Positions 57,501 through 64,000 of a stretch of 64,000 nt of DNA are shown piece after piece. How positions within the stretch are numbered: the stretch's first letter is position 1; the number at the start of each line of letters is the position of its first letter. Source of the DNA: VRUE01 sp963816785 (lineage in GTDB: Bacteria; Actinomycetota; Thermoleophilia; Solirubrobacterales; 70-9); NCBI GenBank assembly GCA_963816785.1, contig CAWFLL010000004.1, forward strand, positions 1,674,001 through 1,738,000, in the 5' to 3' direction. Position numbers and translations under genes: made by a program. The notes below the pieces were generated by a model. That model was given only the letters and a program-made list of their open reading frames with translations. It was not told the origin of the DNA and ran no database searches.

Positions 57501-58557
57501 TCCGCACCTCGACCTCCTGCGTTTCGGCCGCCCGCACCTTGCGATGCACGTCGGGCAGAGCGACGTCGAGGTTCTCCATCACCCAGGCGTACTCGTAATC
57601 GTTGGCGACCAGGAACTCGACGGTCAGGGAGTTGTTCGTGCCGTCTTGATACTCACCGACGAAGCCGTCGGCCTGCAGCCAGCCGGCGAGTGCCGCCTCG
57701 GCGCGGTCGACGCGCGTCGTCTCGTCGAGGGCCTCGAAGTGGTCGGCACCGTCGAACTCCGTCGCGGCGGGGCCGCCCGCCGCGACTAGTGCACGGTCGG
57801 CAACCTTGGCCCGGTGTGGGTGAAGGTGGAGTCGCATTCCCGGCGCGAGTTGATCGACACGAAGCCACTGAGGGTCGGTGCGTCGCCGCGAGACCGCCTT
57901 GACCACATGGTCCGGCGTAGCTTCGACGAAGCCGCCGTTGCGCAGCTTCACGCGCATCACGGTCTTGCGGCCGTTGTGCTTGACCGCAACAACCCGTGTC
58001 ACGCCGTTTGCGTCGTAGACCTCGCGGTCCGTCTGGTTTCCCTCGACCAGCTCCCCGATGGGGATCATGCCCTCTGGAGTCGAGACGAGCGCGTGGTAGG
58101 GCTGGCAGGCCGAGCACTGCGGCCGCTCCTCGAAGCCGACGTTGAACCAGACCGGCGAGTTGAAGGCCGCCTTCTGGTTGAGCAGGATCGAGGTCAGCTC
58201 GGCTTCGAAGGCCTCGGTGTCTGCGTCGGACGCGAAGTAGCCGCCGTCGCGCCCCCACTCGGAGATCGTCCCGGCGACCCTGCCGATCATCTGTTTGACC
58301 GAGCGCTCGCGCTGCTCGCTCCCGAGCTGCCCGCGGAAGTACTTCTGGGCGACGATGTTGGTCGCGTTCTGAGACCAGCTCTTCGGGAACTCGACCCCGC
58401 GCTGGGCGAATGCCGGGCTCTCGGGATCGCCGATCACGGCGTCCCGGGTCTCCCACTCGACCTCGTCGAAGGGGTGGGTCCCCGGCGAGGAGAAGCGCCG
58501 CTCTATCGAAAGGCCCTGGAGGTCAGTTTGGTTCGTGCTCATGGCGGTCCTGGACAT
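54550..58557 (-). CDS. nrdJ: Vitamin B12-dependent (class II) ribonucleotide reductase, intein-containing
   Basis: Reduces ribonucleotides to deoxyribonucleotides with an adenosylcobalamin radical. The 1335-residue precursor minus a 386-residue intein leaves 949 residues, normal for the long NrdJ type. Catalytic segments include NPCSEYMHVDDSACNLASLNL, PTGTISFLMDCDTTGIEPDF and FRGGSGSGINLSNIRSS. The C-terminal tail ends in a zinc-ribbon-like CEQCGGMM and CYTCSSCGNNTGCG, preceded by a Gly/Asn-rich linker. ATG 58557 has GAGGAG nearby upstream. The intein interrupts the conserved PQCSA|CFILSVEDTM motif. No activating or class I genes are present. Confidence 0.96.
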   Translation of the reverse strand: MSRTAMSTNQTDLQGLSIERRFSSPGTHPFDEVEWETRDAVIGDPESPAFAQRGVEFPKSWSQNATNIVAQKYFRGQLGSEQRERSVKQMIGRVAGTISEWGRDGGYFASDADTEAFEAELTSILLNQKAAFNSPVWFNVGFEERPQCSACQPYHALVSTPEGMIPIGELVEGNQTDREVYDANGVTRVVAVKHNGRKTVMRVKLRNGGFVEATPDHVVKAVSRRRTDPQWLRVDQLAPGMRLHLHPHRAKVADRALVAAGGPAATEFDGADHFEALDETTRVDRAEAALAGWLQADGFVGEYQDGTNNSLTVEFLVANDYEYAWVMENLDVALPDVHRKVRAAETQEVEVRRIRLYGEVLRDFVERWELAPRGTEIRVPSRLWTATHEEICAYLRSVFQADGYVTVRREDGYENARIGFAVIGEQWTEDLQILLNSLGIYSRRLHKREKRSDRYDLHELSISIGSERARFAELIGFVAEEKQRRLLESLELRNPKACPDLREEEIVAIEALGVQEVYDIQTESGEYLTNNIAVHNCFILSVEDTMESILDWNTKEGKIFRGGSGSGINLSNIRSSVEPLSKGGLASGPVSFMRGADAWAGTIKSGGKTRRAAKMVVLDVDHPDIEHFIWCKADEEKKAAALRDAGFDMSIDGDGFTSIQYQNANNSVRVTDDFMEAVEAGEDWSLTARTTGEPTKTLPARELMDQIADAAWRCADPGVQYDSVINRWHTCPESGRINASNPCSEYMHVDDSACNLASLNLMKFRREDGTFDVEDFEHAVDIVFLAQEIIVGFSSYPTEQIGENANAFRQLGLGYANLGALLMSDGLPYDSDQGRNVAAAITALMTGRAYRQSAQIAAGATGPYAEYERNREPHNGVMRMHRDAAYDIDPTGIKGDLLEAAQRAWDQAVALGEEHGYRNAQASVLAPTGTISFLMDCDTTGIEPDFSLVKFKELVGGGQMTIVNRSVPLALQTLGYAEPRVEQIDAHIAAKNTIVGAPGLKDEHLPVFDVAVGERAISHTGHIDMMAATQPFISGAISKTVNLPQSATVADISDAYTRGWKGGLKALAIYRDGSKTAQALRTDAQDEKQAEAEVAAAAPPERKRMPRERESITHKFWIAGHEGYITAGKYEDGSVGEIFLTDIGKEGSTMRGLLNAFATAISIGLQYGVPLDVFVRKFSYMRFEPEGMTQNPEIPFAKSMPDYIMRWLASRFIEDVDELEDLGILTQEVRAKREAETTQLALGAEAGPASDGPTNGGNGHSKPGNGNGGNGAEDAKASGGEAVPAAEAFTETPPVVPAKMSGLDLGPACEQCGGMMQRTGSCYTCSSCGNNTGCG
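56950..58107 (-). mobile_element. Intein with LAGLIDADG-type endonuclease in nrdJ
   Basis: The intein has 386 residues from Cys1 (CQPYHALV) to a terminal His-Asn, followed by Cys+1 of the host protein. Block B is ATPDHVVK (64-71). DOD endonuclease motifs are LAGWLQADGF (140-149) and AYLRSVFQADGY (243-254), and block F/G is VYDIQTESGEYLTNNIAVHN. All splicing residues are intact, so it should self-splice. Both endonuclease Asp residues are present, so homing may be active. Confidence 0.93.
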
Positions 58558-58670
58558 CAACTGCTCCTCTCACGGCGGCTTTGGGGGGAGCTGACGAGGA
58601 TCGTCTCCGAGTCGGACGGAACCCGTCGGGCCGAACCCCGCAAAGGCCGGAGATTTGCGCTGCCCTATGT

Positions 58671-59435
58671 ATGGTGACAAGGGTGCAAGGCCGGCGGAAC
58701 GCACGGCAGGCAGTCGGAGATCGGGCCACCTCCGCCCGGGATTCCGCTGTCGAGAGGGCCGAGGCTGCAAGGGAAGTTGCATCGGATGCGCTTGCGGCGG
58801 TCAAGCCGAAGCTCCGCGGCGTCTCCCACGAGTGGGCCTTCTTCATATCGCTCGGGCTGGGGGCGGCGCTGATCGTCGCCGCCGACACGCCCCGGGCGAC
58901 GCTCGCCGTCGCCATCTATGCGGTCAGCCTCTCGGCCCTTCTCGGGACCAGCGCCCTATACCACCGCGTCGAATGGACCCGGCCCAACGTCCGCCGCTGG
59001 ATGCGGCGCCTCGATCACTCGATGATCTTCTTCCTCATCGCCGGCACCTACACCCCGTTCGCGCTGCTGGTGCTGGACGGGCCGCTCGCCGACGCTGTCC
59101 TGGCGGTGGTCTGGGTCGGCGCGGTCATCGGTGCGATCGTCGAGATCGTCTGGATCGAACACCCGAAATGGGTGGCGGCTCTCGTCTACCTCTCGCTTGG
59201 CTGGGTTGCATTGATCAGCTTCCCCGGGCTATGGGAGGAGATTGGCGTGGGCGGGACCCTGCTGGTCGCCGTCGGAGGGCTCCTCTACACGGTCGGCGCC
59301 GTCGTCTACGCAACCCAGCGCCCCGACCCCAACCCGCGGGTCTTCGGCTACCACGAGATCTTCCACCTCTTCGTGATCCTCGCCGCCGCCGCGCACTTTG
59401 CCGCGATCGCCTTCTTCGCCCTGCCCGCGGCCTGA
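58671..59435 (+). CDS. Hemolysin III-family (PAQR-like) membrane protein
   Basis: A seven-helix integral membrane protein of 254 residues. The conserved motifs are SALYHR after helix 2, RRLDHSMIFFLIAGTYTPFALL, and GYHEIFHLFVILAAAAHF with the His residues that coordinate zinc in PAQR proteins. The first 45 residues are a charged cytoplasmic helix. Despite the name, toxicity is not established for most members; a hydrolase or lipid-sensing role is likely. I use ATG 58671; the longer frame from 58410 runs over the nrdJ start. The 113-base gap from nrdJ holds the divergent promoters, with no clear boxes. Confidence 0.85.
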   Translation: MVTRVQGRRNARQAVGDRATSARDSAVERAEAAREVASDALAAVKPKLRGVSHEWAFFISLGLGAALIVAADTPRATLAVAIYAVSLSALLGTSALYHRVEWTRPNVRRWMRRLDHSMIFFLIAGTYTPFALLVLDGPLADAVLAVVWVGAVIGAIVEIVWIEHPKWVAALVYLSLGWVALISFPGLWEEIGVGGTLLVAVGGLLYTVGAVVYATQRPDPNPRVFGYHEIFHLFVILAAAAHFAAIAFFALPAA

Positions 59436-59490
59436 CCGAGGACGAGGTCTCGTGTTGCGCTAGGCCGCGACGGTCTGCTCGAGTTGAGGC

Positions 59491-60237
59491 TCAGGCCAAC
59501 GCCGCCGCCGCGCGCTCCTGCGCGGCCTCGATCAGCGCCAGCACCTCGGTCTCGCGGCCGCCCTGGATCAGCTCGACCGGGTCGGGGTCGCCGTTGACGA
59601 TCCCCTCGAAGAACTCCTTGCGGTCCTGATAGGTCGGCAGGGTGTCCTTGGCCCAGCCGCGGGCGCCGTTGAGGATCACCGCCAGCCGCGCGTAGTCCTC
59701 GCCGAACAGCTCCGAGATCTCCCGCTTCATCCGCTTCGCCAGCGCCGGCGAGGCCCCCGCGGTGGAGATCGCGATCGCCAGCGGGCCGGTGCGGACGATC
59801 GCCGGCAGGATGAAGTTGCAGAGCGGCGGCACGTCGACGACGTTGACCAGCATCGCGCGCTGCTCGGCATCGTCGTAGACGCCGATGTTGACCTCGCTGT
59901 CATCAGTGGCCGCGATCACCATGAAGGCCTGCTCGAGGTCGGCGGCCCCGGCGTAGGTCCGTTTCTCCCACTCGATCGACCCCTCCTCCGCCAACGCCTC
60001 CAGCTCGGGGTGGGCCACCGGCGCGATCAGGGTCACGTCGGCGTCGCAGGTGAGCAGCCCCTCGACCTTCTCCAGTCCGATGTCGCCGCCGCCGATCACG
60101 AGGCAGCGCCGGCCCTTCAGCTTCAGGCAGGCGATGTAGAACGGGGTCTCCAGCATGTCGCGCACGCAGGACTGGTCGCAGATCCCCTTGCGGAGCTGGC
60201 AGACGCAATCCTTGCCGGCGTAGGCCTGGGCGGGCAT
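59491..60237 (-). CDS. Precorrin-2 dehydrogenase/sirohydrochlorin ferrochelatase-like protein with Cys-rich leader
   Basis: The core, from MLETPFYIACLKLKGRRCLVIGGGDIGLEKVEGL, is the N-terminal domain of CysG (Met8/YlnF type). It oxidises precorrin-2 to sirohydrochlorin with NAD+ and may insert Fe2+. The segments NVVDVPPLCNFILPAIVRTGPLAIAISTAGASPALAKRMKREI are diagnostic. A 27-residue extension before the core carries four cysteines (CVCQLRKGICDQSC). The -10 box TAACCT eight bases before ATG 60237 says the extension is translated. The siroheme product is typical for sulfite or nitrite reductase, neither of which is in the window. Confidence 0.85.
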   Translation of the reverse strand: MPAQAYAGKDCVCQLRKGICDQSCVRDMLETPFYIACLKLKGRRCLVIGGGDIGLEKVEGLLTCDADVTLIAPVAHPELEALAEEGSIEWEKRTYAGAADLEQAFMVIAATDDSEVNIGVYDDAEQRAMLVNVVDVPPLCNFILPAIVRTGPLAIAISTAGASPALAKRMKREISELFGEDYARLAVILNGARGWAKDTLPTYQDRKEFFEGIVNGDPDPVELIQGGRETEVLALIEAAQERAAAALA

Positions 60238-60245
60238 AGCGCCCA

Positions 60246-60251
60246 AGGTTA
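60246..60251 (-). promoter_or_regulatory. -10 box of the precorrin-2 dehydrogenase gene (decides the start)
   Basis: TAACCT on the minus strand lies eight bases before ATG 60237 and supports translation of the cysteine-rich extension. Confidence 0.5.
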
Positions 60252-60269
60252 GTGATGGGGAATAACCAA

Positions 60270-60344
60270 GCCGCCCCCGGACGCGGGAGCGGGGACCCAT
60301 CCATCTCTGACTCTCTGGGTCCCCGCGGGAGCAGAGGAGGCGGC
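60270..60344 (+). repeat. Dispersed palindromic element, copy 5
   Basis: The outer arms are GCCGCC and GGCGGC. The inner arms GCGGGGACCCA (60289-60299) and TGGGTCCCCGC (60316-60326) pair perfectly over 11 bases around TCCATCTCTGACTCTC. GGACGCGGGAGC and GGGAGCAGAGGA are conserved. It ends one base before the epimerase stop. Confidence 0.85.
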
Positions 60345-60345
60345 G

Positions 60346-61278
60346 CTATATGGCGTCCAAGGTGAGGCGCAGCCCGTCCTCGAGGCTCGTCTCGGCCCGC
60401 CAGCCCAGATCCCGCTCGGCCCGGCCGGGGTCGAGCGCGATCCGCTGCACCTCGCCGGTCCGGGCCGGAGCGAACTCGGGCTCGAAGTCATCGCGGCCGC
60501 CCAGCTCGCCGAGCCTTGCGACCAGCTCCAGGACGTCGGTCTCGATCCCGGTGCCGATGTTGATCGGCCCGCTCGCCTCGGACTCCGCCGCCGCCAGCGC
60601 CGCGGCCACCACGTCGCCCACATATATGTAGTCACGGGTCTGGGTGCCGTCCCCGAACACGGTTGGCCGCTCGCCCGCCTCCAGCCGCCCGCAGAAGATC
60701 GCGATCACACCCGCCTCGCCGAGCGGGTCCTGGCGCGGCCCGTAGACGTTGCCGAGCCGCAGGCTCACCCCCCGCAGCCCGTAGAGCCGTTTGTAGAGCG
60801 CCAGATAGCCCTCGGCGGCGTACTTGCTCTGGCCGTAGGCGGCGAGCGGGGCGATCGGCGCCCCCTCGTCGAGCGGAAGGTCCTGCCCCTCGCCCTCGCC
60901 GTAGATCGCGCCGCCGGTGGAGACAAAGACGAAGCGGGGCGATCCCGCGGCGCGCGCGGCCTCCAGCACAAGCGCGGTGCCGCCGACGTTGATCGAGGCG
61001 TCGAAGGCGGGGTCGTCGACCGACCTGCGGACGTCGATCTGCGCCGCCAGGTGGAAGATTGCCTCCGGCCGCGCCTCCCCGGCGAGCTCGCGCAGCGCCT
61101 CGCCGTCGCGGATGTCGAGCTCGGCCAGAGTCGCGCCCGCCTCCAGCGCCCCTGCGAGGTTCTCGCGGCGGCCGGTCGAGAGGTCGTCGACGATCGTCAC
61201 CTCGTCACCGCGCGCCAACAGCGCGTCGACCAGGTTGGACCCGATGAATCCCGCTCCGCCGGTGACAAGACACCTCAT
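60346..61278 (-). CDS. NAD-dependent sugar epimerase/dehydratase (UDP-glucose 4-epimerase-like)
   Basis: A 310-residue extended SDR with the NAD motif GGAGFIGSNL at residue 8. The catalytic Ser/Thr is in FVSTGGAIYGEG and the Tyr/Lys pair in YGQSKYAAEGY. GDGTQTRDYIYVGDVVAA is typical for GalE-like sugar epimerases. The sugar nucleotide substrate is not certain. TAGGAT ten bases before ATG 61278 may be its -10. A dispersed palindromic element lies directly beyond its stop codon. Confidence 0.9.
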   Translation of the reverse strand: MRCLVTGGAGFIGSNLVDALLARGDEVTIVDDLSTGRRENLAGALEAGATLAELDIRDGEALRELAGEARPEAIFHLAAQIDVRRSVDDPAFDASINVGGTALVLEAARAAGSPRFVFVSTGGAIYGEGEGQDLPLDEGAPIAPLAAYGQSKYAAEGYLALYKRLYGLRGVSLRLGNVYGPRQDPLGEAGVIAIFCGRLEAGERPTVFGDGTQTRDYIYVGDVVAAALAAAESEASGPINIGTGIETDVLELVARLGELGGRDDFEPEFAPARTGEVQRIALDPGRAERDLGWRAETSLEDGLRLTLDAI

Positions 61279-61341
61279 CAGAGCGCCGATCCTAAGGTGC
61301 CCCGCAGAAAGGTGCCCGTCGGGACCGCTGGAGGCCCCTGC

Positions 61342-61347
61342 TACCCT
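61342..61347 (+). promoter_or_regulatory. -10 box of topA (leaderless)
   Basis: TACCCT lies nine bases before ATG 61357 and supports that start. Confidence 0.5.
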
Positions 61348-61356
61348 CGCCGCCCG

Positions 61357-63597
61357 ATGCGGTTGATCGTCACCGAGAAGAACAACAGCGCCAAGAAAAT
61401 CGCTGAGATCCTCAGCGGTGGGGACGCCTCCAGCGACAAAACGTTCAAGGTCCCCTACTACACCTGGTCCGACGCCGATGGGGAGCACCGCTCGATCGGG
61501 CTCAAGGGCCATGTGCTCGGGCCGACGTTCCCCGAGGGCTACTCGAACTGGCAGAAGACCGACCTGCACGATCTGATCGACGCCAAGCTGATCAAGGAGC
61601 CGACCGACAAAAACGTCGTCAAGGCGATCAAAAAAGTCGCCAAAGAAGCAGACGAGCTGGTGATCGCCACCGACTTCGACCGCGAGGGCGAGCTGATCGG
61701 CCTCGAGGCGCTCGAGGAGATGCTCGACGCGAACCCCGCGCTCGGCTCCCGCGAGGAAGCCGACGCCGGCACCCTGAACATCAAGCGCGCCCGCTACTCG
61801 GCGCTGACCAAGCAGGAGATCGAGCGCGCCTTCGCCGAGCTCGACGAGCTCTCCTTCCCGCTCGCCAACGCCGGCGCCGCCCGCCAGGACATCGACCTGC
61901 TCTGGGGCGCGACCCTGACCCGCGCCGTCTCCATCAGCACCCGCCGATTCGGCTCCAACTTCCTCTCGGTCGGGCGCGTCCAGAGCCCGACGTTGGGCCT
62001 GATCGTCGAGCGCGAGCTCGAGCGCCGCGCCCACGTCGCCAAACCGTTCTGGGAGCTGTTCGCCAACTTCCAGCATCCGGACGGCAACTTCGAGACCCAC
62101 CACGTCACCGACAAATTCTGGGAGAGGGGGGAGGCCGACGCGGCGCTCGCCGGCACGAGTTCCCCCGGCACGGTCAAATCGGTCACCGCCCGCAAGAACA
62201 CCCGCAAGCCGCCGACTCCCTACAACACGACCGCCTTCACGACCGACGCCTCCAGCCGCCTCGGGATCACCCCGGCCAGCGCGATGCGGATCGCCGAGGA
62301 CCTCTATATGGACGGCTTCATCTCCTACCCGCGGACCGACAACACGGTGTACCCGGCGTCGCTGCCGCTCGGCGAGCTGATCGGCTCGCTCGTCCGGATC
62401 AAGGAGTTCTCGGCCGCCGCGGGCCTGCTCGACGGCGAGCTGAAGCCGACCCGCGGCAAAAAAGAGACCACCGACCACCCGCCGATCTACCCGACCCAGG
62501 CGATCCACCCAGGCGCGCTCGAGGGCCCGAAGCGCCGCGTCTATGAGCTCGTCGTGCGCCGCTTCCTCGCCACCTTCAGCCCGCCGATGATCACCGAGTC
62601 GACCCGAGCCGACATCGAGGCGGGCTCGGAGACGTACTTCGTCCGGGGCTCGGTCGTCGTCGACCCCGGCTACGCCGGCATCTACACCTACGCCCGCTCT
62701 GCCGACGAGGAGATCCCGAAACTGGAGGAGGGCCAGCGGCTCGAGCTCGACGGCGACCCCTGGATCATCGACAAGGAGACCCAGCCGCCCTCGCGGATCT
62801 CCCAGGGCAAACTGATCGAGATGATGGAGGAGCGGGGCCTCGGCACCAAGGCGACGCGCGCCGAGATCATCCAGAAGCTCTACGACCGCGGCTACGTCTA
62901 CGGCAATCCGCCCGTCCCCTCCGAGACGGGAATCGCGATGTACGAGGCCTTCAGGAAGTACGTGCCGGAGATGGCGACCCCGGAGATGACTGCCCAGCTC
63001 GAGGCGGAGATGGACCGGATCGCCGCCGGCGAGATGACCAAGGGCGAGGTGGTGAGCGAGAGCCGCGAGCTCCTGCACCGGACCTGGTCGGAGATCGACG
63101 AGCGCCGCGAGGACCTGGCGAAGGTCGTCTGGGCTGGGATGGACCAGGACCGCATCCTCGGCCCCTGCAAGGTCTGCGAAGAGGCCGGTCGCACCAAGGA
63201 GGACGGCTCGCCAAACATGCTGCGGATCATCCGGGCGAAAAAATCGGGCAAACGGTTCGTCGGTTGCACCGGCTGGTCGGCGGACGACCCGGACTCCTGC
63301 GACCAGACATTCCCGCTGCCGCAGCGCGGCGACGTCTTCCGGCTCGAGGAGCGCTGCACGGTCTGCGACCGGACGCCGCGGCTCAAAGTCGTCCCGTTCC
63401 GCGGCCGTCCGTGGAACCTCTGCCTCAACGACGAGTGCGAGTCGATGCAGGAGATGAAGCGGCGGCGCGCCGAGCGCGAAGCGGCGAAAGCGGCGAAAGC
63501 GGCTATGGCGAAGAAGCCGCCGTCCGACGGCTCGGAGGATTCGGCCGGAACGGCGACACGCCGACGGAAACGAGCCAAAGCTTCGGCCAAGGGCTGA
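61357..63597 (+). CDS. topA: DNA topoisomerase I, archaeal-type
   Basis: A 746-residue type IA topoisomerase that relaxes negative supercoils. The TOPRIM domain has VTEKNNSAKKIAEIL at the start and ATDFDREGELIGLEAL at about 108. The active-site Tyr is in ISYPRTDNTVYP at about 325. C-terminal Cys pairs (CKVCEEAG, CTVCDRTP, CLNDEC) form zinc fingers before a Lys/Arg/Ala-rich tail. The active-site wording SYPRTDNTVYP is that of archaeal topoisomerase I (bacterial TopA usually has MRTDS), which suggests old transfer from archaea. It is followed 12 bases later by tmk. Confidence 0.94.
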   Translation: MRLIVTEKNNSAKKIAEILSGGDASSDKTFKVPYYTWSDADGEHRSIGLKGHVLGPTFPEGYSNWQKTDLHDLIDAKLIKEPTDKNVVKAIKKVAKEADELVIATDFDREGELIGLEALEEMLDANPALGSREEADAGTLNIKRARYSALTKQEIERAFAELDELSFPLANAGAARQDIDLLWGATLTRAVSISTRRFGSNFLSVGRVQSPTLGLIVERELERRAHVAKPFWELFANFQHPDGNFETHHVTDKFWERGEADAALAGTSSPGTVKSVTARKNTRKPPTPYNTTAFTTDASSRLGITPASAMRIAEDLYMDGFISYPRTDNTVYPASLPLGELIGSLVRIKEFSAAAGLLDGELKPTRGKKETTDHPPIYPTQAIHPGALEGPKRRVYELVVRRFLATFSPPMITESTRADIEAGSETYFVRGSVVVDPGYAGIYTYARSADEEIPKLEEGQRLELDGDPWIIDKETQPPSRISQGKLIEMMEERGLGTKATRAEIIQKLYDRGYVYGNPPVPSETGIAMYEAFRKYVPEMATPEMTAQLEAEMDRIAAGEMTKGEVVSESRELLHRTWSEIDERREDLAKVVWAGMDQDRILGPCKVCEEAGRTKEDGSPNMLRIIRAKKSGKRFVGCTGWSADDPDSCDQTFPLPQRGDVFRLEERCTVCDRTPRLKVVPFRGRPWNLCLNDECESMQEMKRRRAEREAAKAAKAAMAKKPPSDGSEDSAGTATRRRKRAKASAKG

Positions 63598-63609
63598 GGC
63601 CTCCCGCCG

Positions 63610-64000
63610 TTGTTCATCTCTCTTGAGGGGATCGACGGGTCAGGCAAGAGCACCCAGGCGAAGCTGCTCGCGGAGGCGCTCGGGCCCGACACGCTCTCGA
63701 TCCGCGAGCCGGGCGGGACCGACGTCGCCGAGCGGATTCGCACCCTGCTCGCCGACCCTGAGCTGGAGCTCGACCCGCTGGCCGAGCTTCTGCTCTTCCT
63801 CGCGGCGCGGGCCGATCTCACCGCGCGGGTGATCCGACCGGCGCTCGAGGCCGGCCGCGACGTCGTCTGCGACCGCTTCGGCGACTCGAGCGTCGCCTAC
63901 CAGGGCGCGGCGCGCGGGCTCGGGGTCGGCGAGGTCATCTCCCTCAGCGATGCCGCCAGCGAGGGGCTGTGGCCCGACCTGACCGTGCTGCTGAGGATCG
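63610..64000 (+). CDS. tmk: Thymidylate kinase, 3' end outside window
   Basis: The first 130 residues of dTMP kinase are visible, from TTG 63610. The P-loop is EGIDGSGKST, the base- and phosphate-binding REPGGTDVAERIR follows, and CDRFGDSSVAYQGAARGLG is the DR(Y/F/H) motif region. The enzyme makes dTDP for DNA synthesis. The frame is open to the window edge, so about 75 residues are missing. It probably shares a transcript with topA. Confidence 0.93.
   Translation, partial: MFISLEGIDGSGKSTQAKLLAEALGPDTLSIREPGGTDVAERIRTLLADPELELDPLAELLLFLAARADLTARVIRPALEAGRDVVCDRFGDSSVAYQGAARGLGVGEVISLSDAASEGLWPDLTVLLRI

Noticed and set aside
58558..58670. Cobalamin riboswitch or NrdR boxes in front of nrdJ
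   Set aside because: The 113-base gap has neither the B12-box consensus nor paired NrdR-box sequences, and it is too short for a full cobalamin riboswitch.
61051..61356. Upstream extension of the topA frame by 102 codons
   Set aside because: Overlaps the epimerase N-terminus on the other strand, lacks similarity to topoisomerases, and the -10 box sits just before ATG 61357.

Overview
This 64 kb stretch is gene-dense, very GC-rich bacterial chromosome. The gene content points to a high-GC actinobacterium, probably of the Thermoleophilia/Solirubrobacterales type. The pointers are a complete 14-gene nuo operon, a decaprenyl-phosphate phosphoribosyltransferase, deazaflavin (F420)-type nitroreductase and VOC families, many acyl-CoA enzymes, a tandem pair of secreted proteins with K-[LI]-K-x-N-A-V-T repeats, many leaderless starts, and an archaeal-style topoisomerase I next to tmk. 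The assignment is inferred from families; there is no 16S gene here. I see no tRNA or rRNA gene, CRISPR array, transposase, integrase or prophage, and no gene-free stretch over 300 bases.

Layout. 1-5.2 kb: the end of a fatty acyl reductase-type SDR protein, an AGPS-like FAD oxidase, a UbiA-family phosphoribosyltransferase, a two-domain VOC protein and two unknown genes. 5.3-12.8 kb: citrate synthase, PfkB kinase, quinone oxidoreductase, DEAD helicase, a two-component pair and an APH-type kinase. 12.9-24.6 kb: two tandem secreted repeat proteins, acyl-CoA dehydrogenase, RibD-like reductase, sulfotransferase, LPG-synthase-like membrane protein, a TadE-like orphan, CBS protein, a double ThyX-like protein, VOC and AEC transporter. 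24.7-39.6 kb: nuoA to nuoN on the minus strand in canonical order, encoding all 14 subunits of NADH:quinone oxidoreductase, mostly joined by ATGA/GTGA overlaps. 39.7-54.5 kb: small redox and membrane proteins, a lipoprotein cytochrome c, seryl-tRNA synthetase with a LuxR-type regulator, MsrB, thioesterase, MFS, a frameshifted HAD hydrolase, a MacB/FtsX-like ABC exporter, a DUF4396 protein with a likely copper-type operator, an esterase and a P450. 54.5-64 kb: class II ribonucleotide reductase interrupted by a 386-residue intein, hemolysin III-like protein, precorrin-2 dehydrogenase, NAD-dependent epimerase, topoisomerase I and the start of thymidylate kinase.

The most unusual signal cuts across the genes. 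A family of about 78-bp palindromic elements (at least eight full, shortened or fragmentary copies) keeps two conserved internal-loop strands while the paired arms change with compensation; the apical loop is conserved in most full copies. Most copies lie within a few bases of a stop codon. Several are read in frame as extra protein segments: inside the FAD oxidase, at the N-termini of NuoD and NuoE, and in the tail of NuoM. Other hairpin elements sit in frame in NuoC and NuoG and at the end of NuoJ.

Two other features recur. Starts are very often preceded by a TANNNT -10 box only 6-9 bases upstream, which implies leaderless transcripts. Convergent genes often share one CTAG as both stop codons.
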